Source: Microbacterium oxydans (lineage in GTDB: Bacteria > Actinomycetota > Actinomycetes > Actinomycetales > Microbacteriaceae). From it: a DNA stretch of 64,000 bases. The notes under the pieces were generated by a model. The model was not told the DNA's origin. It ran no database searches and worked only from the letters and a program-made list of their open reading frames with translations. Within the stretch, counting starts at the first letter, position 1. Every line of letters begins with the position of its first letter. The translations under genes were made by a program, and so were the position numbers. Positions 52,916-61,340 of this stretch are shown piece after piece. The stretch is taken from assembly GCF_900095745.1 (NCBI RefSeq), contig NZ_FMIR01000019.1, positions 310,001 through 374,000 on the forward strand. The letters are read 5' to 3'.

Positions 52916-54616
52916 CTACTTCTCGGCGGACTCTGCGATCCGGAGGTCCAGGGGTACGTCGATCGGGAAGGAACCGAAGAGCCGGGTCGTCGCGACCGCG
53001 GCCGCTTCACGCACGGCCTCGGCCGCCGCTTCTGCGTGCTCCTGCGGAACGTGCAAGATGACCTCGTCGTGCAAGAAGAAGGCCAGGTGCGGTGCCTGCG
53101 CGAACGGTCCGGACGCGGCGGCCGTGGTGAACCCCTCCGGGATCTGCTGCAGACGGTGCCGGATCTCGGCCAGCCAGATCAGCGACCACTCGGCGGCCGT
53201 GCCCTGCACCACGAAGTTCCGCGTGAATCGCCCCCAGTCACGCGCCCGGCGCCGAGCGAGCGCCACGACCGCAGGATCGGCATCAGCCCCGGTGGCATCA
53301 GCCTGCAGACGCATCCACTCCACCGAAGGTCGGGGCGACGATCGGCCGAGCCAGGTGGACACGATGCCGCCGTCCTCCCCCGTGCGAGCCGCCGCGTCGA
53401 CCAGCGCCATGGCGCGCGGGTACACCTTTCTCAGACGCGGAACGAGCCGGCCGCTGTCACCGGTCGTGGCGCCGTACATCGCACCGAGGACCGCGTACTT
53501 CGCCTCCTCACGCGTGGCGACCGCTCCGGATGCGACGACGCCGGCGTAGAGATCGCTCCCCCGCGCGGCCCGTGCCATCGCCTCGTCGGAGGCCATCGCC
53601 GCGAGCATCCGCGGCTCCAGCTGCGCGACATCCGCCACGACCAGAGTCCATCCGGGATCGGCGCGTACCGCGGGGCGCAGACTCCGCGGAAGCTGAAGCG
53701 CGCCCCCGCCGGCGGAGGCCCAGCGCCCGGTGACCACGCCACCGGGGATGTACACGGGACGGAATCGACCTTCGTGCACCCATTCGGTGAGCCAGGCCCA
53801 GCCGTTGGCGCTGAGCAGCCGGGAAAGCTTCTTGTACGCCAGCAGCGGTTCGACGACCGGGTGGTCGTGCTCGGCGAGCTCCCAGCGGCTGGTGGACTCG
53901 ACGTGCACTCCGACACGATGCAGCGCCCTGAGGAGCTTCTGCTGGCTGTCGAGGTGGAGAGATGGATCGCCGAGGAGCTCCCGCACCCGATCACCGAGCT
54001 CGACCATGCGGCTCGGCGTTCCGCCGGCCACCGGACGAGTGCCCAGGGTGTCGGTCAGGATCGCATCGTGCACGCCCTCATCCCACGGCAACCCCGCGGC
54101 CCGCATCTCTTCCGCGATGAGTCCGCCCGCTGACTCCGCCGCGCACAGCAGCGTGAGGCGACCGTCCGGAGCTGCCGCGATCACCTCGCGCTGCGCCCGG
54201 TACTGATCGAGCGCCGTGACGATCGCGTCATCGCCGCTCGCATCGTCGAACACGTCGAAAAGAGACGGCGCCGCCACGGTCGGCTCACGCCGCTCCCACT
54301 CGTGTGACGCCGGGAGCGGGCTCGGCACCGCGGAGGTATCGCGCAGGATCGCGTGACACAGCACCAGATCATGGCTGCGCGAGATCCGCACTCCGTCGTC
54401 GAGGAGGAGGGCGTAGGTCTCTGCGGCGGTGCGCATGATCCACCGCGGAGCATCGGATTCCTCGGCGGAGCGGACCCATCCCGGGAGCTCGTCGGTGCGC
54501 AGAGCCGTGCGGTTCTGCTCCTGGTCGTCGGCACCGAGTTCGATCGCGACGTACTCCTGTGCGCCGACGGAGATGAGCGCGATGCGGCGTTCGATCCCCG
54601 ACGCCGGCGCTGTCAT
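52916..54616 (-). CDS. Bifunctional exonuclease/DNA polymerase-like protein (PolA family)
   Basis: 566 residues from ATG 54616 (the frame continues upstream into the previous gene, so that part is not used). The C-terminal polymerase domain carries motif A (VVADVAQLEPRMLAAM), motif B (KYAVLGAMYGATTGDSG) and motif C (FFLHDEVILHVP). The N-terminal 3'-5' exonuclease-like part is degenerate: I see no clear DxE/Asp set. It is much shorter than PolA and lacks the 5' nuclease. Probable repair-type polymerase or an inactive exonuclease fusion. Confidence 0.85.
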   Translation of the reverse strand: MTAPASGIERRIALISVGAQEYVAIELGADDQEQNRTALRTDELPGWVRSAEESDAPRWIMRTAAETYALLLDDGVRISRSHDLVLCHAILRDTSAVPSPLPASHEWERREPTVAAPSLFDVFDDASGDDAIVTALDQYRAQREVIAAAPDGRLTLLCAAESAGGLIAEEMRAAGLPWDEGVHDAILTDTLGTRPVAGGTPSRMVELGDRVRELLGDPSLHLDSQQKLLRALHRVGVHVESTSRWELAEHDHPVVEPLLAYKKLSRLLSANGWAWLTEWVHEGRFRPVYIPGGVVTGRWASAGGGALQLPRSLRPAVRADPGWTLVVADVAQLEPRMLAAMASDEAMARAARGSDLYAGVVASGAVATREEAKYAVLGAMYGATTGDSGRLVPRLRKVYPRAMALVDAAARTGEDGGIVSTWLGRSSPRPSVEWMRLQADATGADADPAVVALARRRARDWGRFTRNFVVQGTAAEWSLIWLAEIRHRLQQIPEGFTTAAASGPFAQAPHLAFFLHDEVILHVPQEHAEAAAEAVREAAAVATTRLFGSFPIDVPLDLRIAESAEK

Positions 54617-54638
54617 CGGCGGCGGGCGCGGGCACCGC

Positions 54639-55373
54639 TCATGCGAGCCCGGACTCCTCGGTGCGCACGAGGATGCAGCCACACTCGGGGCAGGAGACCA
54701 CGAGGTCGTCCGCCGCGCGGCGGATGTCGTTCAGATCGGTGCTGGGAAGCAGGATGCGGCAGCCCTCACAGGTGCCGCGGGTGAGAAGAGCGGCGCCGGC
54801 ACTGTTCGTGGCGCGACGGGAGTACTCGGCCAGGAGTTCCGGCGAGACGCCTTCGGCCACGGCCGCTCGATCGCGGGCGAGCTGCGCACCCAGATCCGTC
54901 GCCGCGGCGACATCGGCCTTGGCCTGCGCGGTGAGCGCCGATCCCTCGGCCGTGGTCGTCTCGAGGAGCGCCTGCTGTGCGGCGACTGCGGCCTCTGCTT
55001 CTTCCAGCCGCCCCATCACGTCGAGCTCGGCATCTTCGAGGTCGCTCTGCCGTCGGGCGAGGCTGGCGAGCTCGTGCTCGAGCGCCTGCGCGTCTTTCGA
55101 GTTCGTCGATGCCGCGAGCCGCTCGGCGTCACGGTTCCGGCGTGCCTCGACCACGGCCACATCGGACTCCAGCCGCTTCAGCTCGGTGCGAACGTCGTCG
55201 CGGGTACCGGTGAGCGTCGTGAGCTCGCGGAGCTGCTCCTGACGGATGGCGACGAGCTCGGTGATCCGCCCCGCCTGGCTCGGCTTGGTACGGGCGCGCT
55301 CGGCCTGCGCGATGCGCCGGTCGAGGTCGGCGATGTCGAGCAGGGTGCGCTGGTTCTCGGGGCTGGCGTTCAC
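54639..55373 (-). CDS. Zinc-ribbon coiled-coil protein (CT398-like)
   Basis: 244 residues. The first 190 are a long coiled coil (heptads rich in Ala, Leu, Glu, Arg), and the C-terminus is a four-cysteine zinc ribbon: CEGC at about 200 and CPEC at about 227. Such proteins may bind nucleic acids or act as scaffolds; the function is unknown. GTG start at 55373 with TAGATT 7 nt upstream. The PolA-like gene starts 22 nt downstream. Confidence 0.88.
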   Translation of the reverse strand: MNASPENQRTLLDIADLDRRIAQAERARTKPSQAGRITELVAIRQEQLRELTTLTGTRDDVRTELKRLESDVAVVEARRNRDAERLAASTNSKDAQALEHELASLARRQSDLEDAELDVMGRLEEAEAAVAAQQALLETTTAEGSALTAQAKADVAAATDLGAQLARDRAAVAEGVSPELLAEYSRRATNSAGAALLTRGTCEGCRILLPSTDLNDIRRAADDLVVSCPECGCILVRTEESGLA

Positions 55374-55380
55374 GCTCTCA

Positions 55381-55386
55381 AATCTA
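55381..55386 (-). promoter_or_regulatory. Leaderless -10 element of the zinc-ribbon gene
   Basis: Minus-strand TAGATT, then 7 nt, then GTG at 55373. Confidence 0.55.
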
Positions 55387-55409
55387 GTCGCTGCGGCGAC
55401 GTCCGCCCA

Positions 55410-55832
55410 TCAGCTCACGTCGCCGTCCACGTAGTACCACTGCCGATCCTCGCGGACGAAGCGGCTGCGCTCGTGCAGGGAGCCCCGCTCAGTGCCCTGC
55501 CGCCAGATCGCCTCGAACTCCACGACGCCCTGGTCATCGAACGGACCGCCAGCCACGCGATCGAGGATGAGCAGCCGCCGCCACTCGAGATCCGGCTCGA
55601 AGTCGATCGTCCGCGGTCTCGATGTCGGATGCCAGGTGCGCAGCAGGTGATCCGCGTCGTGCAGACCGAAAGCCGTGTACCGCGACCGCATCAGGCGCTC
55701 CGCCGTCGGAGCGGGGGCGCCGCGCAGCAGCGGACCGCAGCATCCTCCGAACACGTCGCCGGACGAGCACGGGCATCGCATCGCGCCCTCGATCACGACG
55801 TCATCCGACGCCATGTCCGTCTCTGCTGTCAT
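55410..55832 (-). CDS. YchJ family protein with SEC-C motif
   Basis: 140 residues. An N-terminal SEC-C-type metal-binding motif (CPCSSGDVFGGCCGPLL) is followed by an NTF2-like fold (ERLMRSRYTAFGLHDADHL, WRQGTERGSLHERSRFVRED). The function is unknown. The ATG at 55832 is set by TACGCT 6 nt upstream. Divergent from the aldo/keto reductase gene with 43 bp between the start codons. Confidence 0.88.
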   Translation of the reverse strand: MTAETDMASDDVVIEGAMRCPCSSGDVFGGCCGPLLRGAPAPTAERLMRSRYTAFGLHDADHLLRTWHPTSRPRTIDFEPDLEWRRLLILDRVAGGPFDDQGVVEFEAIWRQGTERGSLHERSRFVREDRQWYYVDGDVS

Positions 55833-55838
55833 CCCCTC

Positions 55839-55848
55839 AGCGTACGCT
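55839..55848. promoter_or_regulatory. Palindromic shared -10 of YchJ and aldo/keto reductase genes
   Basis: AGCGTACGCT is its own reverse complement, so both strands contain TACGCT. On the minus strand it is 6 nt before the YchJ ATG; on the plus strand it is 27 nt before the reductase ATG, which has its own ribosome site (GGAGGAG). Confidence 0.5.
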
Positions 55849-55875
55849 CGGAGGAAACGCACCGGAGGAGTCACG

Positions 55876-56715
55876 ATGACCACTGTCCCCACCTTCACCG
55901 CCCACAACGGCTTCGCCCTCCCGGCGATCGGGCTCGGCACGTATGCGCTCAACGGCGATGCCGGAGCGGATGCCGTCGCCGGGGGCATCGGAGCGGGCTA
56001 CCGACTCATCGATACGGCCTTCAACTACGAGAACGAGGGATCCGTCGGCCGAGGCGTCGCCGCGTCCGACGTCGATCGCTCGGAGATCATCGTCACCACG
56101 AAGCTGCCCGGACGCCACCACGCGTCTGCGAAGGCGCGCACCAGCATCGAGGAGAGCCGCTCGCGCCTCGGGCTCGACGCGACGGACCTGCACCTCATCC
56201 ACTGGCCCAACCCGAGCCAGGACGAATACGTCCAGGCATGGGCAGCGCTGGTCGACGCGCAGGCGCGCGGAATCGTCCGACAGATCGGCGTCTCGAACTT
56301 CCTCCCGGAGCACCTGGAGCGCATCGAGCGCGAGACCGGTGTGCGTCCCGTCGTCAACCAGATCGAGGTTCACCCGTACTTTCCGCAGGAGGAGCAGCTC
56401 GCTTACCACCGCGAGCACGGCATCCTCACCGAGGCCTGGAGCCCTCTGGGGCGCGCCAAGGAGCTGCTCGACGAAGCGGTGATCCATGAGGTCGCGACCG
56501 CGCACGGCGCGACCCCGGCGCAGACCGTCCTCGCGTGGCACGTCGCCCGCGGCACGGTATCGATCCCGAAGGCGTCGTCCCGGGAGCACCAGGAGGCGAA
56601 CCTCGCGGCGGCCGAGATCGTGCTCGACGATGCCGAGGTCTCTGCGATCACCGCACTCGGACGCCCCGACGGCCGGCTGTTCGACGGCGACCCGAGGACC
56701 CACGAGGAGTCCTGA
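55876..56715 (+). CDS. Aldo/keto reductase
   Basis: 279 residues of the AKR superfamily, NAD(P)H-dependent carbonyl reductases. The catalytic tetrad is visible: Asp and Tyr in DTAFNYENEGSVG, Lys in VTTKLPG, His in LIHWPNPSQ. The C-terminal cofactor loop GTVSIPKASSREHQ follows. GGAGGAG precedes the ATG. Convergent with the XRE regulator; a 14-bp palindrome (56720-56733) overlaps that regulator's stop. Substrate unknown. Confidence 0.92.
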   Translation: MTTVPTFTAHNGFALPAIGLGTYALNGDAGADAVAGGIGAGYRLIDTAFNYENEGSVGRGVAASDVDRSEIIVTTKLPGRHHASAKARTSIEESRSRLGLDATDLHLIHWPNPSQDEYVQAWAALVDAQARGIVRQIGVSNFLPEHLERIERETGVRPVVNQIEVHPYFPQEEQLAYHREHGILTEAWSPLGRAKELLDEAVIHEVATAHGATPAQTVLAWHVARGTVSIPKASSREHQEANLAAAEIVLDDAEVSAITALGRPDGRLFDGDPRTHEES

Positions 56716-56726
56716 CTAGCGTCTGA

Positions 56727-57563
56727 TCAGACGTTCTGCGTCCCCAACACCCGCAGGAACTCGAGCTTGCTCGCCGCTTCGCTGCCTGGCGCGGCCGTGA
56801 GCACGATCAACGCCTGCGACTCGTCTTCGGTGAAGAGCGCCTGACAGTCGACCTCGATCTCGCCGAGCTCGGGGTGCACCATGACCTTGTGCTGCTCGAA
56901 CCTGCGGCTCACCTCGTGCGCATCCCACAGCTCGACGAATTCCGGGCTCCGAGCAGTGAGTTCTGCGACGATCTCGCCCGCCCGTGAACGCGCCCCCATC
57001 ACACCGTGGGCCGCACGAAGGGACCCGACGAGTGCACGAGCCTGTCGCGGGTGGTCGGCCTCGCGATACCGACGCCGCTCGTCGTCGGGATAAGCGAACC
57101 ACCGGTAGATGCCGCTGCGGTCGAGACCGGTGAGTGAACTCGCGTCGCCCACGAGCGCGCGGGAGGCGTCGTTCTGCACGAGCACCTCGTCGAAGAGCGA
57201 GACGACGAAGGCGGGGGTGTCGTGCAACCGGTCGAGCACGCGGAGGATGCCGGGGCGCACGTAGTCGGTCACGTGCGCACGGTCGGGAGCGCTGTGTCCG
57301 CAGAGGCGGAACAGGTAGTCGCGTTCGTCCTCGGTGAGCCGCAGCGCACGGGCGAGCGAGGCGAGGATCTGCACGCTGGGTTGCGGACCCCGCCGCTGTT
57401 CGAGGCGCGTGTAGTAGTCCGTCGACATGGTCGCCAGCTGGGCCACCTCCTCGCGGCGCAGCCCTGTCGTACGCCGACGGGCGCCCGCCGAGAGCCCCAC
57501 ATCCGCAGGGGTCAGGGACTCCCTTCGACGGAGCAGGAACTCGGCCAATGCATCACGATCCAC
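56727..57563 (-). CDS. XRE-type regulator with MmyB-like C-terminal domain
   Basis: 278 residues. An N-terminal helix-turn-helix (TTGLRREEVAQLATMSTDYYTRLE) and the MmyB-like ligand domain (about 105-275, TPAFVVSLFDEVLVQNDASRAL). GTG start at 57563; GATACT 6 nt before it is a near-consensus leaderless box. It is divergent from an SDR gene with an inverted repeat between, the usual layout for this regulator class controlling an adjacent oxidoreductase. Confidence 0.9.
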   Translation of the reverse strand: MDRDALAEFLLRRRESLTPADVGLSAGARRRTTGLRREEVAQLATMSTDYYTRLEQRRGPQPSVQILASLARALRLTEDERDYLFRLCGHSAPDRAHVTDYVRPGILRVLDRLHDTPAFVVSLFDEVLVQNDASRALVGDASSLTGLDRSGIYRWFAYPDDERRRYREADHPRQARALVGSLRAAHGVMGARSRAGEIVAELTARSPEFVELWDAHEVSRRFEQHKVMVHPELGEIEVDCQALFTEDESQALIVLTAAPGSEAASKLEFLRVLGTQNV

Positions 57564-57595
57564 TCCTGAAGTATCCACCGGCGTCGCCGCACATT

Positions 57596-57616
57596 CCAGG
57601 GACCGCTGATCCCTGG
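57596..57616. promoter_or_regulatory. Inverted repeat, probable operator of the XRE regulator
   Basis: CCAGGGA and TCCCTGG separated by 7 nt, perfectly symmetric, in the 100-bp region between the divergent regulator and SDR genes. Confidence 0.6.
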
Positions 57617-57663
57617 ATGACCGCTCTCTGAAGCACCAGCCGTGCGGCGCCGAGGCTGGGAAC

Positions 57664-58428
57664 ATGAACATCAGCGGAAACACCATCTTCATCCCCGGCG
57701 CGACCAGCGGCATCGGCCTCGCTCTCGCTCTGCGCCTGCACGAACGCGGCAATACTGTCATCGTGGGCGGGCGCCGGCAGGACCGTCTCACCTCAATCGC
57801 CGAGGAGCACCCCGGCATCCACACGGTTCGGATCGACACGACGGATGCGGCAAGCATCGACGACGCGTCGCGCACGGTGATCACCGAGCACCCCGAGTTG
57901 AACGTCCTCATCACGATGGCCGGGGTCATGCGCACCGAGGACTGGACGACGCCTTCGGGCTTCCTCACCACGGCGGAAGAGACCGTCACCACGAACATCC
58001 TCGGGCCGATCCGCCTCATCGCCGCATTCATCGACCATCTGCGTGCGCAGTCGGACGCGACGATCATGACGGTCTCTTCCGGGCTCGCCTTCGCGCCCCT
58101 CCGAGTGACGCCCACCTACAACGCGAGCAAGGCCGCGATCCACATGCTCAGCGAATCGCTGCGCCTGCAGCTGGCGGGGACGAGCGTCTCGGTTCTCGAG
58201 TTGGAGCCGCCGGCGGTCCGTACGCCGCTCATGCCGGGTCACGAGGACAACGAGGCAGCGATGCCGCTCGACGAGTTCATCGACGAGGTGACGGCACTGA
58301 TCGAGTCCCGGCCGGATGCCACGGAGATCCAGGTCGAGCGCGTGAAGTTCCTCCGCTACGGCGAAGCGCGTGGAGATTACAACCAGGTCGTCGCCACGCT
58401 GAACCGCACGGACCCGCACGGGCGGTGA
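57664..58428 (+). CDS. Short-chain dehydrogenase/reductase (DltE-like)
   Basis: 254-residue NAD(P)-dependent oxidoreductase. Cofactor motif PGATSGIGLALALRL, the NVLITMAGVM region, catalytic Ser in MTVSSGLAFAP, and Tyr/Lys in YNASKAAIHML are present. It resembles the DltE-like SDR group. It is probably controlled by the divergent XRE regulator. Substrate unknown. An 8-bp hairpin (58427-58449) follows at the stop. Confidence 0.92.
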   Translation: MNISGNTIFIPGATSGIGLALALRLHERGNTVIVGGRRQDRLTSIAEEHPGIHTVRIDTTDAASIDDASRTVITEHPELNVLITMAGVMRTEDWTTPSGFLTTAEETVTTNILGPIRLIAAFIDHLRAQSDATIMTVSSGLAFAPLRVTPTYNASKAAIHMLSESLRLQLAGTSVSVLELEPPAVRTPLMPGHEDNEAAMPLDEFIDEVTALIESRPDATEIQVERVKFLRYGEARGDYNQVVATLNRTDPHGR

Positions 58429-58449
58429 TCCGACGCGGGGTGTCGGATC
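58427..58449. terminator. Weak hairpin between SDR gene and ldh
   Basis: 8-bp stem GATCCGAC/GTCGGATC with a 7-nt loop, overlapping the SDR stop codon; convergent genes. Weaker than the others here. Confidence 0.4.
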
Positions 58450-58465
58450 CGCTCCGGCTCCCCGC

Positions 58466-59419
58466 TCAGGGACGCAGCGACGCCGCCGCGGCCGTGAGCG
58501 CCTCAGCCGACTGACGCAGCAGCGCGAGCTCCTCGCTCGAGAACGAGGTGTTCCGGATGGGGACGGCGCCCTTCGCGCTCACGATCGACGGGACCGACAG
58601 GGCGACTCCGTCGAGGCCATGGAAGTCGCGCAGCACGGTGCTGACGGGCATCACGGCGTGCTCGTCGCTCAGGATCGCCTCGACGATCCGCGCGCTGGAC
58701 AGACCGATCGCGTAGTTGGTCGCGCCCTTGCCCAGGATGACCTTGTACGCGGCGTCGCGTACGTCGACCGCGATCTCCTGCAGCTCGTCGAGGGTGAATC
58801 GCGGGTGCCCCGGCGTCTCCCACTCCAGGATCGGCACCGTGCCGATCGTCGCCCGCGACCACAGCGGGAACTCCGTATCGCCGTGCTCGCCGACGATGTA
58901 TGCGTGCACACTGGCGGTCGAGACTCCGGCGCGCTCCCCTAGCTTCCAGCGCAGCCGGGACGTGTCGAGCACGGTTCCGGAGGCGAAGATACGCTCCGGC
59001 GGAAGCCCCGTCTCCTCTTGCGCGATCACGGTGAGCACATCGCACGGATTGGTCACGATCACGTAGACAGCGTTCGGGGCGACCTCGAGCAGATCCGGCA
59101 TCATGCGGCGGATGATGCCGGCGTTCACCTCGGCGAGTTCGATGCGGGTCTGACCCGGCTTCTGCTTCGCTCCGGCGGTGATCACCACGACATGCGACCC
59201 CGCGGCCACCGAGATGTCGCTGCCGCCGACGATGTCGCTCGAACCGGTGAACTGTGTCCCGTGGGCGAGGTCGAGCACCTCGGCCTCCACCTTCTCGGTC
59301 GCGATGTCGTACAGCGCGACATGTCGGGCCGACCCGCGGATCAGCGCCGCGTAGGCGACGCTCGATCCCACGCTTCCCGCACCGACGACCGTGAGCTTCG
59401 AGTTCTCGATGATCTCCAT
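58466..59419 (-). CDS. ldh: L-lactate dehydrogenase
   Basis: 317 residues from the ATG at 59419 (the frame is open further upstream without homology). Interconverts pyruvate and L-lactate with NADH. NAD-binding [14 protein letters not shown], the substrate Arg region in [15 protein letters not shown], and the catalytic His in [13 protein letters not shown] are visible. The GEHGD motif and the Gln in AKQKPGQT favour lactate over malate dehydrogenase. Confidence 0.95.
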   Translation of the reverse strand: MEIIENSKLTVVGAGSVGSSVAYAALIRGSARHVALYDIATEKVEAEVLDLAHGTQFTGSSDIVGGSDISVAAGSHVVVITAGAKQKPGQTRIELAEVNAGIIRRMMPDLLEVAPNAVYVIVTNPCDVLTVIAQEETGLPPERIFASGTVLDTSRLRWKLGERAGVSTASVHAYIVGEHGDTEFPLWSRATIGTVPILEWETPGHPRFTLDELQEIAVDVRDAAYKVILGKGATNYAIGLSSARIVEAILSDEHAVMPVSTVLRDFHGLDGVALSVPSIVSAKGAVPIRNTSFSSEELALLRQSAEALTAAAASLRP

Positions 59420-59474
59420 GCGCTCAGTCTTGCAGTGCCGGGTGCCGATCCGGGAGGGGTGACGCCGGGAGATC

Positions 59475-60362
59475 TCAGAGCGCGGCATCCACGGCGGCGG
59501 CCGCGGTGGCGTGTGTGAACCGGAACCCCGTGCGCTCCAGCACCTGAGGGCGCACGTCCGCATCCGGGAGCAGCAGAGACTCCGCCGCATCACCGAGTGC
59601 GAACCGGAGTGCCCAGGTCGGCACCGGCAGCCAGAACGGACGGTGCATCCGGGCCGCGAGGGCACGGCCGATGTCGTTCGAGGAGGCAGGAGTGGGCCCC
59701 GTCAGATTGACGGGACCGGCGATCTTCTGGTCCAACACGTGACGGATCGCCGCCACCTCGTCATCGAGCGAGATCCACGGCCAGATCTGCGTGCCGCGAC
59801 CGAGCGGGCCGGAGACGCCGAACCGGGTCAGCTGGATGAGCGGCTTGAGCACTCCGCGCCGGTGGATGACGGGCGCCGTGCGCAGCAGCGCGACCCTGGT
59901 GTGGTCCTCGGCCTGGCGCGCCTCGGCCTCCCAGCGCACGGTGAGGTCGGCCAGGAATGTCTGTCCGGCCGTGGAATCCTCCGTGAGCACCTCGCCGGGA
60001 ACGGACCCGTAGTAGCCGACAGCGGACGCCGAGACGAGGGCGGGCGCCTCGGAGCGCAGAGAACGCAGAGCGGTCGTGATCGTCCGCGTCGCCTGCAGAC
60101 GAGAGTCGGTCAGCTCGCGACGGTACCTCTTCGTCCATGGCAGTCGCCCGACGCTGGCGCCGCCCAGCGCGACGATGGCATCGGCTCCGGCGAGAACATC
60201 CGGATCGAGCGCGCGCTCCCCCGGCTCCCACTGCGCCTCGTCGTCTGACCGCGGAGGCCGGCGGACGAGAGCGGTCACCTCGACGCCGTCGGCGCGGAGT
60301 GATGACGCGAGGGCTGAACCGATCAGCCCCGATGCCCCGCTGATGACGATGCGTTGCGCCAT
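59475..60362 (-). CDS. TIGR01777 family epimerase-like protein
   Basis: 295 residues of the extended SDR type (SDR39U1/YfcH-like). Cofactor motif [16 protein letters not shown], the family [14 protein letters not shown] region, and a C-terminal DUF1731-like segment ([20 protein letters not shown]). NAD(P)-dependent activity is likely but no substrate is established. GGGGAG lies upstream of the ATG at 60362. Separated from ldh by 55 bp on the same strand. Confidence 0.9.
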   Translation of the reverse strand: MAQRIVISGASGLIGSALASSLRADGVEVTALVRRPPRSDDEAQWEPGERALDPDVLAGADAIVALGGASVGRLPWTKRYRRELTDSRLQATRTITTALRSLRSEAPALVSASAVGYYGSVPGEVLTEDSTAGQTFLADLTVRWEAEARQAEDHTRVALLRTAPVIHRRGVLKPLIQLTRFGVSGPLGRGTQIWPWISLDDEVAAIRHVLDQKIAGPVNLTGPTPASSNDIGRALAARMHRPFWLPVPTWALRFALGDAAESLLLPDADVRPQVLERTGFRFTHATAAAAVDAAL

Positions 60363-60505
60363 GTGTGAGAACTCCCCGTCCCTCGATCATCGAGTCTTGC
60401 TGTGGATCCGAGGGTACGCGCTCAAGGCTCGAGGAGCTGCGGGCCTTGAGCCGATGGCTCGCGAAGGGTAGGTCCGGTCATCGATTCCTTCCCCGCCTGT
60501 CGCCG

Positions 60506-61063
60506 TCAATCGGCGCGTCGGTAGTGCGTCCAGATAGCTCCGTTCCGGAGCGGCGTCGCCGAGATCAGCTCGAGCCGTCGCGTGCTCGGCAGCCCGCTCC
60601 GATAGAGGGTCGGTCCGTGACCGGCGATGCGGGGCTGGACGAGGAACCAGTACTCGTCGATGAGGTCGAGCCGGTCGAGTTCCGCGGCCAGAGAGATGCT
60701 GCCGAGCAGCACCCCCGCCGGTGTCTCGTCCTTGAGCTTCTGCACGCCCTCGCGCAGGTCTCCGGCGATGCGGTGGCTGTTCGCCCAGGGGAAGTCCTCG
60801 CGGGTGGACGACACCACGTACTTCGGCTTGGCGTCGAGCTTGACCGCCCATTCCCGCATCGTGGAGTCCGCCTCCACTTCTCCGCGGGCGACCGCCGGCC
60901 ACGCGCTCTCCATCATTTCGTAGGTCGTGCGCCCCCAGAGCATCGCGCCGGCATCATCCATGAGCTGAGTGAAGAGGGGATGGGTCTCGTCATCGGCGAT
61001 GCCCTCCCGATGGTCGACGCAGCCGTCGAGGGTGACATTGATGCTGAAGGTCAGGAGTCCCAT
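60506..61063 (-). CDS. Dihydrofolate reductase family protein (RibD_C type)
   Basis: 185 residues. The DHFR/RibD C-terminal-like fold is indicated by the opening MGLLTFSINVTLDGCVDH, GAMLWGRTTYEMMESAWPA and KYVVSSTREDFPWANS. Probably an NADPH-dependent reductase of unknown substrate, not FolA itself. The ATG at 61063 has TATGCT 6 nt upstream, so the longer open frame is not needed. Confidence 0.88.
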   Translation of the reverse strand: MGLLTFSINVTLDGCVDHREGIADDETHPLFTQLMDDAGAMLWGRTTYEMMESAWPAVARGEVEADSTMREWAVKLDAKPKYVVSSTREDFPWANSHRIAGDLREGVQKLKDETPAGVLLGSISLAAELDRLDLIDEYWFLVQPRIAGHGPTLYRSGLPSTRRLELISATPLRNGAIWTHYRRAD

Positions 61064-61069
61064 GCGGGG

Positions 61070-61075
61070 AGCATA
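61070..61075 (-). promoter_or_regulatory. Leaderless -10 element of the DHFR-like gene
   Basis: Minus-strand TATGCT, then CCCCGC, then ATG at 61063. Confidence 0.55.
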
Positions 61076-61113
61076 GGACTGCGACGCGGCGACCGCCAGG
61101 GTTCGAGGTGGTG

Positions 61114-61186
61114 TGGGCCCTGCCGGGATCGAACCGACGACATCCACGGTGTAAACGTGGCGCTCTACCAGCTGAGCTAAAGGCCC
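61114..61186 (-). tRNA. tRNA-Val (anticodon UAC)
   Basis: Cloverleaf on the minus strand: acceptor GGGCCTT pairs with AGGGCCC, D-arm GCTCAGCTGGTAGAGC, anticodon loop TTTACAC with anticodon TAC (plus-strand 61151-61153), and T-arm GTCGGTTCGATCCCGGC. The 3' CCA is not encoded. A TACACT at 61197-61202 just upstream could be its -10. Confidence 0.96.
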
Positions 61187-61340
61187 TGGTGCACCCAGTG
61201 TATCGGCCACCCGATGCGCACCCGTGTCGTAGAAGAGGGATAGGCTGATTGCGGCGCGCGTTGTGCACAGCTGACAAGGCTGCCCGTGTCGCTTCCCGTT
61301 TCCTTGGCATGACCTGCCAGCTTGACGAAAGGTTCGCCCC

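Noticed and set aside
52319..54133. Plus-strand open frame across rnpB and the PolA-like gene
   Set aside because: It runs through a structured RNA gene and antisense to a polymerase domain with motifs. Shadow only.
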